Position numbers and translations under genes: made by a program. Positions 22,514-33,409 of a stretch of DNA of 64,000 bases are shown here, piece after piece (position 1 is the first letter of the stretch; every line of letters begins with the position of its first letter). The DNA is from Amoeboaphelidium protococcarum (lineage: Eukaryota; Aphelidiomycota; Aphelidea): contig JALECJ010000257.1 of assembly GCA_023515745.1 (NCBI GenBank), positions 1,428,687 to 1,492,686 of the forward strand, written 5' to 3'. The notes beneath the pieces are model-generated. The model searched no databases, was not told the DNA's origin, and was given only the letters and a program-made list of their open reading frames with translations.

Positions 22514-25500
22514 TCAGCGTTACATATTGTCTTTGGCGGCCTGCCTCTTGAAACGTTTGATCAAGGCATCTTTTCTCTTCTTCTCCTCTGCGTTAGGCTC
22601 ACGCCCAACAACTGGACAGTAGGCATTACTGTGATCACCGATGAATATCATTCTCCCACTATCAGAGGCAAGCTACTTATAAATACCAAGACATGCAGCG
22701 CAGATTTAAATTCTACTGTCAAAGATTAAAGTTTCGATTCTCTCCAAATTGTATTAGATCAGTCGATCGGCCTCAGAAATAGCATGAATTTAGATAGGAG
22801 AGGATACATTATCAACTGCAATATTCTCCAAATTCTCAGATGGCTCGGCAGGTAAAGATTACATAGATTCGATATCTGTAGAGATGTCATTGGTATCGGC
22901 TCTAGCCCTTTTAATCTGCTGCGGCCTTTACACTTCGGCATTAAACTTAATTTGGTGCTGAGTTCTTAAAGCAACTCTCAAGGAATTGATGTCCACCAAA
23001 TGACCATCCAAAAGTTACTTACCTTCACTTCGCTTTTTTAGAAGGGACAAAAACGAGGAGATATGAGCAGACGTCTTGAGACTTACACCCGCAAAAGACT
23101 TTTATCTCAGCTTGTCTCCGTGGTGCAACAGAACGTAATGATTGAAACGTGAAGTGAGCTCGTTAATGTCTAACTCGCAATCTGCGGAAGTGTACTCCTT
23201 GAGTAAGCACAAAAAAATGTCAACTTCTTCATCACTAGCAAAGTCTTTAGGAAAAGGAATATTTCCCAATCCAATCTATAAGATGTCATGCGACGTAGAC
23301 TCATCATCCGGTTTCTATTAGTGACCGATACACACTGGACTATCATTCTGCTGTTGTTCATCTTGGACTTCAATTACTGGCAAATCAAACTCCTTGTCCT
23401 CATCAAAAAATTTCCGCACAGCAGGAATATTTAGGCTCCTTAGACATCCAAACGCCTCCAACTAATTCTTCTCCCAGTCAAAGTTCCAATAGAGAGAAGG
23501 GAGAGGAGCTTTAGAAAACAGACTCTCATTTTTATTATACAGCTCCGATATCGTTCGTAATATCTCAAGATCGTGACAAGACACGATGTCGACTAAACCT
23601 AAGCTCTCCGCCATAGACTTATTCCATCTAATGGTTACATCCAATATCATGAGCTCAGACAACAATGGCGACATGGTAGTTGCTGCTATAGATTATCGCA
23701 AGTGCCGATGATATCCCTCTTGAGCGCTGCTGCCTCGAGCACTACGATACTTTGGAAGTTCACCTCCAGGCTTAGACACGTCAGTATACAGTGACACTTC
23801 TGGATGATCAGTCACACATCCCTTCATGAAGTGAGCCATCGCATTAGCATGAGCCTTGACAACCTTTGGAGTGATCAGACCAGGACCAATCTATTTAAAA
23901 CTCTCGATTAATTCATCTACTCTGGATGCTAGCTACGCGGCTTAAGGTATAGACCTCTTAACATTCCCAGTTTTAATATACTTCTTCCAAAGCCATTCAA
24001 CATCATGAGAAGAGACTTTTTTTTTCAACAAATACTATTGTACCTTTTCAATATCCGCAGGATCATTTATAAAAAATGCGTCAGACAAAAAACTCATGAA
24101 CATGCCATAGAGAGGATGATGCTTGGGAGCCTCGTATCTGTCCATTATATGAAACGGGTCAAGCAAAATTCGTTAATGGATTTCTTGCTAACCATCAAGC
24201 GAGGCAGAATCAGAAGTGATTGATATTTAGGTGCCATATGATTGACCGGGCTAATACGAATCCTTAGCTTTGTAAAGTAATAGAGATACGTACGCGTCGT
24301 CAGCTGCGTAAGCCAGCTGATCATGTGTCAAAACGGCAGATGTCCAATCTGACTGCAACTATATCTCATCCTTCCTCATCTTTCTACCCAGTACCACTTA
24401 GCATAAATTGCGCAAACTTAATCCAGATGGCACTGAGTTACGATAAATATCCATTAAATCCTCAATATGAAGAATTTATACATCATAATCAGTGAAGAAG
24501 TTCGTAGCGTCGCTCTTAATATTGACACCAACTTTAATGATAGGAGAGTGAAAGAACTGCAATAGCTCTTATGGTACTCCATCAAATGCAAACATACTTA
24601 TTACGTAACATTCTTCATCAGTGCAAATTTAAACAACGGCCACTTTATTACGAGTGCCACCAGCAACATAATCAATTTTCCACTCCATATCCATACCGAC
24701 AACGGAGTGCTGATTAATGTGGGCGACCGCCAACTTGAGATTATTAGCGTCGACAATGTGCTCGACTCGTCCTTCAAACCGCAAAAGCTTTATTGTCCTC
24801 TAAGCACTGCTAGTAGCCCCTTCAGGCGTCTTAAGACTCGGAAATATCTTCATGAGCTACTAACGGTCCTAACAGCAGTTGTCTATATACAAAATTTACG
24901 GCCCAGGAGACTAGAGTCTTTAATATCTACTATTGACCAAGGCAAGCTCATTTTCGATTTCCTTAATAGACTTACTAGATGTAAAGTAGTATGCCATTAC
25001 CTAGCCATGCTCGTTCATAATTGTGTAGCACGCTTCAAACAATTACTTTCCCTGATGGCGGATCACTTTAGCGATAGCAAATGTATGATCCGCGGACAAC
25101 TACCTACCTAAAGTAGATGATAAGGTCCCTCTCCAGTCATCGTATTTACGAAGAGCCCGCTCAGTATATGCCTTACTCAGTACAGCTGTAGTAGGAAGGC
25201 ATAAACCCCATTTACTTTTATCCTTAATACTTCCAAAGTCTTCAATCTGCTTCAAATGAAATGCATTCAGGGCCAAAGGATTTCTAATCCCGAAGATATT
25301 AAAGTCTATGTATCCGGCCAATGTCCGATGGTAATACGTACTCGCTACTTCTTCATACAATGCAACAACTTTATTGTAACTGATACCTTTGACTACAGCT
25401 GAACTGCTTAGAACCAGAAGATGATTATCCAAGGCAGTCTTTGGATATATTACACAAGGCAACTGTTACTGTATACATTAGGGCATGAAAGAAACAGCTC

Positions 25501-26398
25501 TCGAATCATATCCACAGAAAGTCGTGTTGCAGACTTTACATAAATATCTTAAGCATAGAATATCGTACTCCTACCCCAAAGCAGACACTCTTCGAGGGCC
25601 ACGAGAATTCCATCCATCTGACACAACTCTCCCAGCCACATCGCCACAATTGACGCATGGCATATGCCTAATAATAGGCCAAAAGAAAAATTCAGGTATC
25701 CAGAAGTAGGTAGGCTTAGACTACCACGAAGAGCTGCTAAAACGTTTAGCCATTAAAGGATTCGGTGGAAGCTGCAAGAAGTTAAGCCAATCGGATCTAT
25801 GCACAGGTCCACAAACGCATTCAGACGAGATCTTTTTGAACTTGTTACAAGCTGCTGTACGTCCATTGCGATCACTGCCTTTGATAGATGTAATGACTTA
25901 CTTAATTAGAGGTTCCAGCCACTTATATCTATCGTCGTCTAACCAAGCCAAATTTCTATAATCACTTTTAAGAGGAGCATCATCTTTCGACTCAGAAGAT
26001 GCAGCTATATCTGCTAAATTCATGACATCATCTAGATTGGGAAGAATACTTTCATCAAAATCTTGAGTTGAGCCAACAGAGTTAATTAAAGTCGCTTACT
26101 TTTCGACATCTGATTATTACTAAAGATCTTAACAATCAAGAGACTGGGATGAGACATTTGAAGAGACATCTTTGTTTTGCACAGGAGGCTTTTTACTACT
26201 ACCAAAAAAGTCTTTAATAGGCCGGCTACCTTGACCATCACCGACACGAGCCTTGGTGCAAATCTTCTGATGATTAATGCGATTCTGAGGGGTATACTCT
26301 TTCAAACAGTTCGGACATTTCCAAAACGCAGCCTTGTAATAACCTTTAGTGAGCTTGCCATTTGTACCAGGCTTCACATGCGGCTTTACAAAAGACAT
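22514..26398 (-). CDS. Transposon-type protein: zinc finger, DDE-like domain and DEDDy 3'-5' exonuclease (1294 aa)
   Basis: One uninterrupted frame from ATG 26398 to TGA 22514. Order: a Cys-x2-Cys...His-x3-Cys finger (FWKCPNCLKEYTPQNRINHQ, about 24-45); a Cys-rich region with PEFFFWP, MPCVNCGD and LCKVCNTTFCGYD, resembling fungal DUF6729; an RNase H-like DDE region with LSADHTFAIAKV (Asp437) and ILYIDNCCQDRQQLMKIFPSL (Asp506); then a WRN/RNase D-type exonuclease with VVGMDMEWK (Asp570, Glu572), KVGVNIKSDATNF, and YAADDAY (about 700). Near residue 886 the motif KYRSARGSSAQEGYHRHL is typical of transposase-like proteins. The remaining 400 residues are unassigned. No terminal repeats were found, so it may be a domesticated or a transposon-borne gene. 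Confidence 0.8.
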
Positions 26399-26804
26399 AT
26401 TCTTGAACCGTATTTTACGCAATACCTCAACCACATAAGACGAGAATAATTTTGAAACAAACGTTTATTTTTTAACAGCTCTCTTCTCTTTCCGTTTCAC
26501 TCTGTAGTCGCTTCTCGCTTATTCCTTGCCGGTGGGCTTGGACAGAGTAGGACAAATAGCGTCGCCAATCATGTCCCACCCCTCTATTTCTTCCAATATC
26601 AGCCACTCTTCGGGTGCAATCAACTTGCTTCATCAGTATTTTCACCGAGACTCGCACTCGATTGTTATCGCGGTGGAGATCGAAACATTCAGCACTCAAG
26701 ACCGGGGTGCGGGGTTGAGGTGACGTAATACATTTGAAATAATATTCCACTTCCCCGCATTTCTCTTTTCATTACTGATAAAAACAATTACAAGTTGACG
26801 TATT
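26399..26804. other. Divergent promoter region
   Basis: Between the exonuclease protein (minus) and the secreted protein (plus). Open frames here on both strands have no protein-like features. No gene seen. Confidence 0.45.
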
Positions 26805-28571
26805 ATGAGTATTTATTTTGGTTGGCTTCTTGGTGTATACTGCTACGCCCTTTGCGCTGCCCAAGTTAGCGGTTATTACAATGACGCGTCTGGTCAACTG
26901 ACGTTTCATCATGCTGTCCAGTCTCACCCTCAGCGTTCTCTGTATATAGTAAAGTCTCGTGATCGCTCTGACGATTCAAGTTATGGTATATTGAAGAGTT
27001 TGGCTCTAGAGGTTGGATTTGGCGTCCATCTATTGGGCGAGAAGGTTGCAATCAGTGGTCTCACTTTATAACCAGAAGATGTTGTCCTCGCTGTGGGTTC
27101 ATCGTCAGAACTGATTTAGCGTCAGTTGGGCTCTACTAGTAATTCAGTTCTGTTATCGCGGTTCATATCTCTCGCCTACCCAATTACTCAACTACTGCCG
27201 TACTCTTCTATTGCAATTGCCCCCATGGTTGATGCCACATCGCGATCTCTGTTTAGTTTTGCCATCTAGGATCAATTGCTGTCATAGCATAAAAACGTTG
27301 GCCATATTCTGGTATCCAATACTAGTTACAGCGATATGTTTAGCGGAAGTAATCTGAAATTGATTTCTGCAATCAAACGTGTATTGCAATCTTAGTATGA
27401 TTCCAATGATGATCAGGATAGTGTCCAAGTCCTTCGCGCCATTCAGAAGCAGTTGAAGAGAGAATCGCACGTTGCTCTGAGTCCGCCATGTCATTATTAC
27501 AATGATAAAGATCCGAAATCTGTGGATAAGAATGTAAATTGCTTCGTCGGTTCATAGTTCATGGCGTATATTCAGTTGCAGAGCGCAATTGGTCATCTGG
27601 CTCCAGACTTGAATGAATCATTGAGTCCCATAGTGCACAATTTATCTGGTAGATTTCTGGGCTATGAATACCATGGCGCTCTAAAGAATCATCCACTTGA
27701 TGTTTCCGTGTCTTTGCGTGAAGAGCAACATTATGCATGGGTCCACTTTCCTCTTCACGTGCCTGTTGTCAGAAAACTGAGTACTTCGTCTGTAGAGGCT
27801 GAATCTGTATCTGAAACTATCTACGAGTCTTCAGCTTTCTACAAAAGAAGTTAGTAAATGTCAAATAGTGTCCAATGGCCTTTGAAGTCTCTCACTGCTA
27901 TTGAATCTAAAGGTAAGTTGGGATCCAGAGAACTGTATATGAAGCCACTTAACCACTCTAATTAGTCTTATCTTGATTTAATGCGTAATGTTGGATTGCC
28001 TTTTGAACATTTGGATTATTCGTAATCATATGAAGAGTTGTTTGACAGTGCACAAGCTGTCAGGGAAGAGTCAGTCTGGATACAATAGCCTGTATCTGGT
28101 CTTTCTGGTAACTAGAAGGGGTTTTGTGCAAGATTAAACTTAATTGCAATCAAAGAAGCATTTAAACTACTGCAATTTGATGGCGTCCGATACCACAAGA
28201 TTTCCGTTGGGAAATAGCAGACTGCCATTGCGATTGAACCCATTCTTAAAAGTAACTCGTAGAATCTGGCACTGTCTGAACTATAACAAAAAATTTTGAG
28301 TGGCGATCTCATGTTGGCTGTGAGTTATGACCTGGACACACTGTGGAACATCGGTCCGCTATGGATCTGGAGACAGCTGTCGGTGCGTGAGACTTCTTGG
28401 CCTAAAGGTAGTAGTTCTAACATAAATGGACGCCGTCAATTGTTGAGAATCATCTAGTCACCGGTAATGATGAGTCCTGTGAATTTCTTCATCAAAGATG
28501 CGGCCGGAATCCATTATTGTAAAGTACTACATCCATCCAGAGTCATTGAGTGGCTCTTGTATGATCAGTGA
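26805..28571 (+). CDS. Secreted or luminal protein of unknown function (588 aa)
   Basis: Single exon from ATG 26805 to TGA 28569. It starts with a clear signal peptide (MSIYFGWLLGVYCYALCAAQVSG). The rest is soluble-looking with alternating hydrophobic strands and helices, no C-terminal anchor, and few Cys. The stretch PEDVVLAVGSSSELIQRQLG and the following SLFSFAIQDQLL ... NVGHILVSN read like an alpha/beta fold, but I cannot name a family. The C-terminus ends VLHPSRVIEWLLYDQ. The gene is sound; function unknown. Confidence 0.75.
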
Positions 28572-29185
28572 GTATCATTTGGCTTTTTAATACTGTATAA
28601 AGTTTGAAGTTTTGAGAATATCCAAATGGTTATGAAATACATATTGTGATTATCCTTTTCGCACCCTTTTAACTTAAGACAAACCTCACGCCATATCTAC
28701 TGTCAACCGATAGCCTACTATTAGCAGCAGCAAAGTGAACAATATACATTGAATCAATAAACGCGTCCAGCATTAAATTGTAAGAGCCTGTTTCAGCGAC
28801 GCATTTGTCTCTTTTGAATCACAACTGAGGACGTTATGAGAACGATCCACATTAACAACTACAATTATATCATGAATCTCAATTATACATTAAAATGCAT
28901 TATAAATTGCTTACGTATATAAATGTAAAATTAGGATGATAATCAGAGTTTAACTTGTTACTAATCGAGCAAGATTTAAACAATTCAACAGTTGATCCAT
29001 TCGATACACCATCAACTATACATAATTACCGATAGCCCGTGTCTTTGCAAGGTGAGCTGTCAATCTACACTTGTAAGAAGAGACAGTTATATACATACCG
29101 TATAAAAGTAAAAAATAGAAAAGTTACCTCTGCTTAAGGACATTGTTCGCACTTTGTACAATTATACTAACCAGTAGCAGTCATA
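28572..29185. other. Intergenic DNA upstream of the hAT insertion
   Basis: AT-rich, no gene or RNA recognised. Confidence 0.5.
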
Positions 29186-29193
29186 CTCAAAAC

Positions 29194-29209
29194 CAGTGGC
29201 GTAACTAGC
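29194..29209 (+). repeat. Left terminal inverted repeat of the hAT element
   Basis: CAGTGGCGTAACTAGC; pairs with 32996-33011 with one mismatch. Confidence 0.95.
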
Positions 29210-29357
29210 TCTAAAAAGGAGGTACGCAAAAATTTACTTCTTCAAAAATTTTTCTTCGCAAAATGCTGCTCGCTTCGCTCGCTTCATTTTGCTCAGAGTC
29301 ACGCGGCATTGTTTCATCTTCATTCTTACTCATCTATAGGGAGTTGTATTAAACAAA

Positions 29358-32300
29358 ATGAGTTCAAGATAGAAATTTAGCCTGTAAAGTACCAAACGTG
29401 AAGACAGGTTGGGGGATATTTAGTCATGTCTTCCTTAGTAAATGCTTAACAATTATGCCTTCAACACTTTTATGCTAGACTATTATCATGGAAAAGCTTA
29501 GAAGGATCCCGTAATGTAAATGAAATTGACCATTTTCCAATTAAACACTGTGGATTTTAACGATTAATATCAGAAATAGGGGATGAATTAAGCACATGAA
29601 AATTTGTCTCGACAGTACAAGTTCCTGATTTCCGGATCTGAAACTTATATACTTATCCCAAGGCTAAGAGGAATGCATTATTAGATTTACAAAGTTGATT
29701 TGATAAATAGCATCGTTTATTTTTATTGTTCTCTGGGAAGGAGCATCGATATGAAGTACGGACAGTAGATTGTAAAGACTATAGTTTTCATGAAATCATT
29801 CATAGGGGATAATCCTTAGCTGCTGGAGGAAGCTTTTACATTTTAAACTTTGCATGGGCCCAGGCAGAACAACGGATATGATTGCGGAGTATATATACTT
29901 GCTGATATCATGAAGACTATTGATGACATTGATGATTTTCCCAACTGCTGTATCTCTGTGCCTTGTGATTCCATAAGGCAGTAAGTGAAGTCGCGATTGA
30001 TGATTCTCTACGACTTGTCAAGTAAAGATTTAGATCCAAAGAAGTTAGCATCCATAGGAAGACGCGAAATGCAATAATCTTTAGATAATGAAAGTCGACA
30101 GAAAAGAAAAATGAAGTAAGATATCAATGGTATCGCGTCATTCGCCAAGAAATCAAAAAATGGGACATTAGACTGTTTCCTGGTTAAAAAAAGTTCTATC
30201 AAAGGATAAGCGGATAATTAAAATTAGAGCACCTTGATTGATGATGGCTTAGCAGTTGGTAATGCTCACTTACCAGTTTAAAAGGTCGATCAGAATCAGA
30301 TCGTGGCGCCTGATGAATAGTATGAGCCCTCTCGAGATAGAATTAATGGTTCAAAATTGGATGATGGAGATGTTGTCGATGATACTTGTGGTCTAGGCAG
30401 TGATATGGGCTCTAGTTCTGAGAGTCGACATTCAGCGTTGATCTCAACTAATTCCACCGAAGATGTTGGTAGTACTGTAGATAATCCCACCGAAGATGTT
30501 GGTAGTACTGTAGATAATTTATAATCAGTGTAGGATGTAGGTGTTGATGAGCTGCCTTTTGATGACTGTTTAAGATCTGGTGGTCAATCCGCATTAATAA
30601 ACCGTGCGGTGTGTGATGATACGACTTCATTTGATCAATATTGTAGTAAGAGCACGCGTCTCGATGGGCTGACTGTCGTTGATAATGATTTATCTCTAAA
30701 ATTTGCTCTGAAATTGGGCCCTGTCTAAGTATCTAAGAATCATGTGTTCCCCGTCGGTGGAGACGGAAGAAAATGTAATTTTAAATGGTTTAAAAGCTAT
30801 TATGATAAGTATCGATTGACACTCGAATACTGTGCAGTGAATGATCTGATGTTCTGCTATCATTGTAGACTATTTTCTTACCAACGTAATAGTTTGAATT
30901 AGGGAAAACTTACCTCTGGCTATCAGAATTGGACTAATATTTATAGCACTGCTGCAGAGCATTAAGAGTCATAGGAACATCTGGATTGTCTTACTCTTTT
31001 CAGCCGGCATAAGTGTCTATAGGATGATCCGACTTTATAGTTGCATGTTTAGTTATAGAAATAGTCTCAATAACAAATCTTGGCCGAGCAAGAAGCTGAA
31101 AGGTTGCGTGAATATAATGTACTGGTGAAACATGATGTCATTAAATTGTTGATATAACTTGGTATGCCGTTTAGAGGTCATGATGAGTCTGAGGATTCCG
31201 TAAATAGAGGTCTCTACCTTGGAATCTTAGACTTAATAGCTAAGCATTGCGATAGCTACGCCAAAAGTTTGCCGCTAATGTATGGTAATGCTACCTATAC
31301 TTCGCCTTCGATACAGAATGAGATGACCGCTGGAATGGTTAACTCTGTTCTCAAACTTATGGTCTAGAGCATTGAGAAAAGCCGATTCTTTAGCTTGATG
31401 GTGGATGAGACTACCGACAATTGTGGACAGTATCAAATTGCTGTTTGTGTTCGCTATCTAGTGAAGAGAAAGAAATATCTGGTTGAAGAACGGCTGGTAG
31501 ATTTATCTCCTGTCACCGAGAAGACTGGATTAGCTCTTTCTTATCATATCTTACGCGTATTAGAAGATTTGCGGATTGATGCTCGCAACATTGTAGGCTA
31601 ATGCTACGATGGTGCGTCGAATATGCGAGGAGAGTTTAAAGGTGTTTAGGCCGAAATTAGGAAAACAGCGCCAAAAAGTGTGTACATATGGTGTTCTGCC
31701 CATCGCCTAAACTTACTTGTGGGTGATGTGAGTAAAGGTATTAAATAGTGTATCGACTTATTCGCTACTATTGACTCCGTGGTGGGGCATATCAGGTCTT
31801 CTCCTTGTAGAATGCATGCTTTAAATGGCTACATTGATTAAATGAGATCGGATCAATCATTTAAAGTTCAGGCAAAGACCACAATGTAATCAATTTGTGA
31901 CACCAGATGGACAAGTCGGTCTGGGAATTTGGAGGTGTTTGCTAACATCTATCCGGCTTTGATCTAATATTTCAAATCTGAGAATGTTTCCCAATCATTT
32001 ATCCGTGATTTGTAGCGTGTTACTGTTATAGCGTCGTTGTTTTTATTGCAGCCTCTCTACAAGAAAATGTAATGGTTATCGGAGACTTTGCAGTCGTCGT
32101 AATTGGACTTTTTGCAGATGATGAGTGAAGTCGAGTCATTCAAAATCTGGGTGCTTTAGATGAAGTCTAACAACTCTCAATGTTCCGCGATTTATACTAC
32201 TTCTGTTGAATATTGCAGATTAATTGATGGTGACTTAAAAGCTGTTAATAAGCATAAGTTTATCTTCGATTGCGTATAGTAGGCGGCGAAAGCGCTTCCT

Positions 32301-32876
32301 GTATATGAAGACTATACTCTTGATAATTTTAGGTCCAAGTTCTATATCCCTGTCTACGAGGCTATACTTGATCATTTGGAATAAAGATTCGAATCCTAGG
32401 TTCTTAAGGCTTTTTAAGAGATCCAAAAATTAGTGAGGTTCGATTCAGACTTGAAGATTGATTTTGATATTATATCTGAATAGTTTGATCTGAGTTAAAG
32501 CAATTTAATTGATGAATATGATATGGTATAAGCCAAAGTCGCTGCTTCTCAGATAACTTTAGAGTGCAATGTAGTTATACTCTTAAATTAACTAGTCAAG
32601 CATAATTTGATTCGTGAAGCGTCCCATCCGACTTTGATTATACTGCTTAGTAAGGTGGCCGTCATTGCAGTTAACTCTGCGGAGTGCGAGCGATCATTTA
32701 GCGCGTTAAATCAGGTGAATAATCAATAAAGAAAGACTCAGACTGGAGACAGATTGAATAATCTCATGGTCGGTAAGATGAACAACGACCTTTTGAAAAT
32801 GATAGACACAGACGCTGCTAAGGATGCTTTTCTCGCGAAGTCAGACAGAAGATTACATGGATAGCGAAAAAAATGA
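29358..32876 (+). CDS. Ulp1-like (C48) protease fused to hAT transposase (1172 aa)
   Basis: One frame from ATG 29358 to TGA 32874. Residues about 20-200 form a Ulp1/SENP-like fold: SCLPQQMLNNYAFNTFM, then His107 in MHYQIYKVDL, and GPRQNNGYDCGVYIL with Gln170 and nucleophile Cys176. The spacing Gln-x5-Cys equals that of yeast Ulp1. The expected Asp, 17 residues after His, is Cys124 (YFYCSLG). A disordered acidic linker follows. Then the hAT transposase: TTF-type zinc finger (FCYHCRLF ... HQESQEHLDC), DUF4371-like catalytic region (MVDETTDNCGQYQIAVCVRY, GQCYDGASNMRG, CSAHRLNLLVGD), and the C-terminal dimerisation domain (VAVIAVNSAECERSFSALN). Family: ZMYM1-like hAT. The N-terminal protease is unusual for hAT elements as far as I know. 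Confidence 0.92.
30454..30518 (+). repeat. 33-nt tandem duplication in the protease-transposase linker
   Basis: Two almost identical 33-nt units, each giving the 11-residue peptide STEDVGSTVDN or PTEDVGSTVDN. In frame, within the acidic disordered linker. Confidence 0.9.
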
Positions 32877-32995
32877 TGTGTTACGATGGAAATATGTGTT
32901 TGAATTTTAAAAAATTTTCCTTTATCTCAGCATTGGTACGCACATTAAACTGAAATCTCAAAATTTTGGGTACGCTACGCGTACCCTTGCGTACC

Positions 32996-33011
32996 GCTAG
33001 ATACGCCACTG
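32996..33011 (-). repeat. Right terminal inverted repeat of the hAT element
   Basis: GCTAGATACGCCACTG, the complement of the left end with one mismatch, followed at once by the CTCAAAAC target duplication. Confidence 0.95.
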
Positions 33012-33019
33012 CTCAAAAC

Positions 33020-33409
33020 GACGAGGAAAAGCTTTAGAATTTAATTATCAGAAACGGATAAAAAGTTTACTGTTTTCACACTGGAGATTACTGTATAACG
33101 AGAAAAAGAACTATGAAACAGTTTCATGCAAAGGCGGTGGTTGGTTCTAGTAAAACAATGTCCGTCTCACAATCTTTTGTTTGAGGACAAGGCGCCGTAT
33201 TTGTTGAATGTTTGAATTGTTTCTCTCTCCTCCTACTCTTCTCAGTAGCTTCTTCTCTTTCGACTTTCCTTTGTTGGGTGAAACGGCTTAATTGATTGCT
33301 TGATCGTTTTGTTTCTTTTTATCCAACTTCATCATTATTTTGTTTAGACTTTTTGAGTTTAACGTTATAGATATTCCTCCGATAGAGCTTGTATATCACA
33401 TCAAAGTGA
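33020..33409. other. Upstream region of the CARMIL gene
   Basis: About 390 bp without a gene, ending at the CARMIL start. The hAT element lies directly upstream of it, so the insertion may affect the promoter. Confidence 0.45.

Larger units (their letters stand above)
29194..33011 (+). mobile_element. Complete hAT-superfamily DNA transposon (3818 bp)
   Basis: Flanked by a perfect 8-bp target-site duplication CTCAAAAC (29186-29193 and 33012-33019), the hAT hallmark. 16-bp terminal inverted repeats match at 15 of 16 positions: CAGTGGCGTAACTAGC at the left, CAGTGGCGTATCTAGC on the complement at the right. Subterminal GGTACGC motifs occur at 29221 and, in both orientations, at 32935, 32969, 32979 and 32989. 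One uninterrupted ORF fills most of it. Perfect target duplications, nearly identical ends and an intact ORF suggest a recent insertion that may still be mobile. It sits in intergenic DNA. Confidence 0.95.

Noticed and set aside
26472-26750. Minus-strand open frame in the promoter region
   Set aside because: No homology or composition signal and it lies between two divergent starts.
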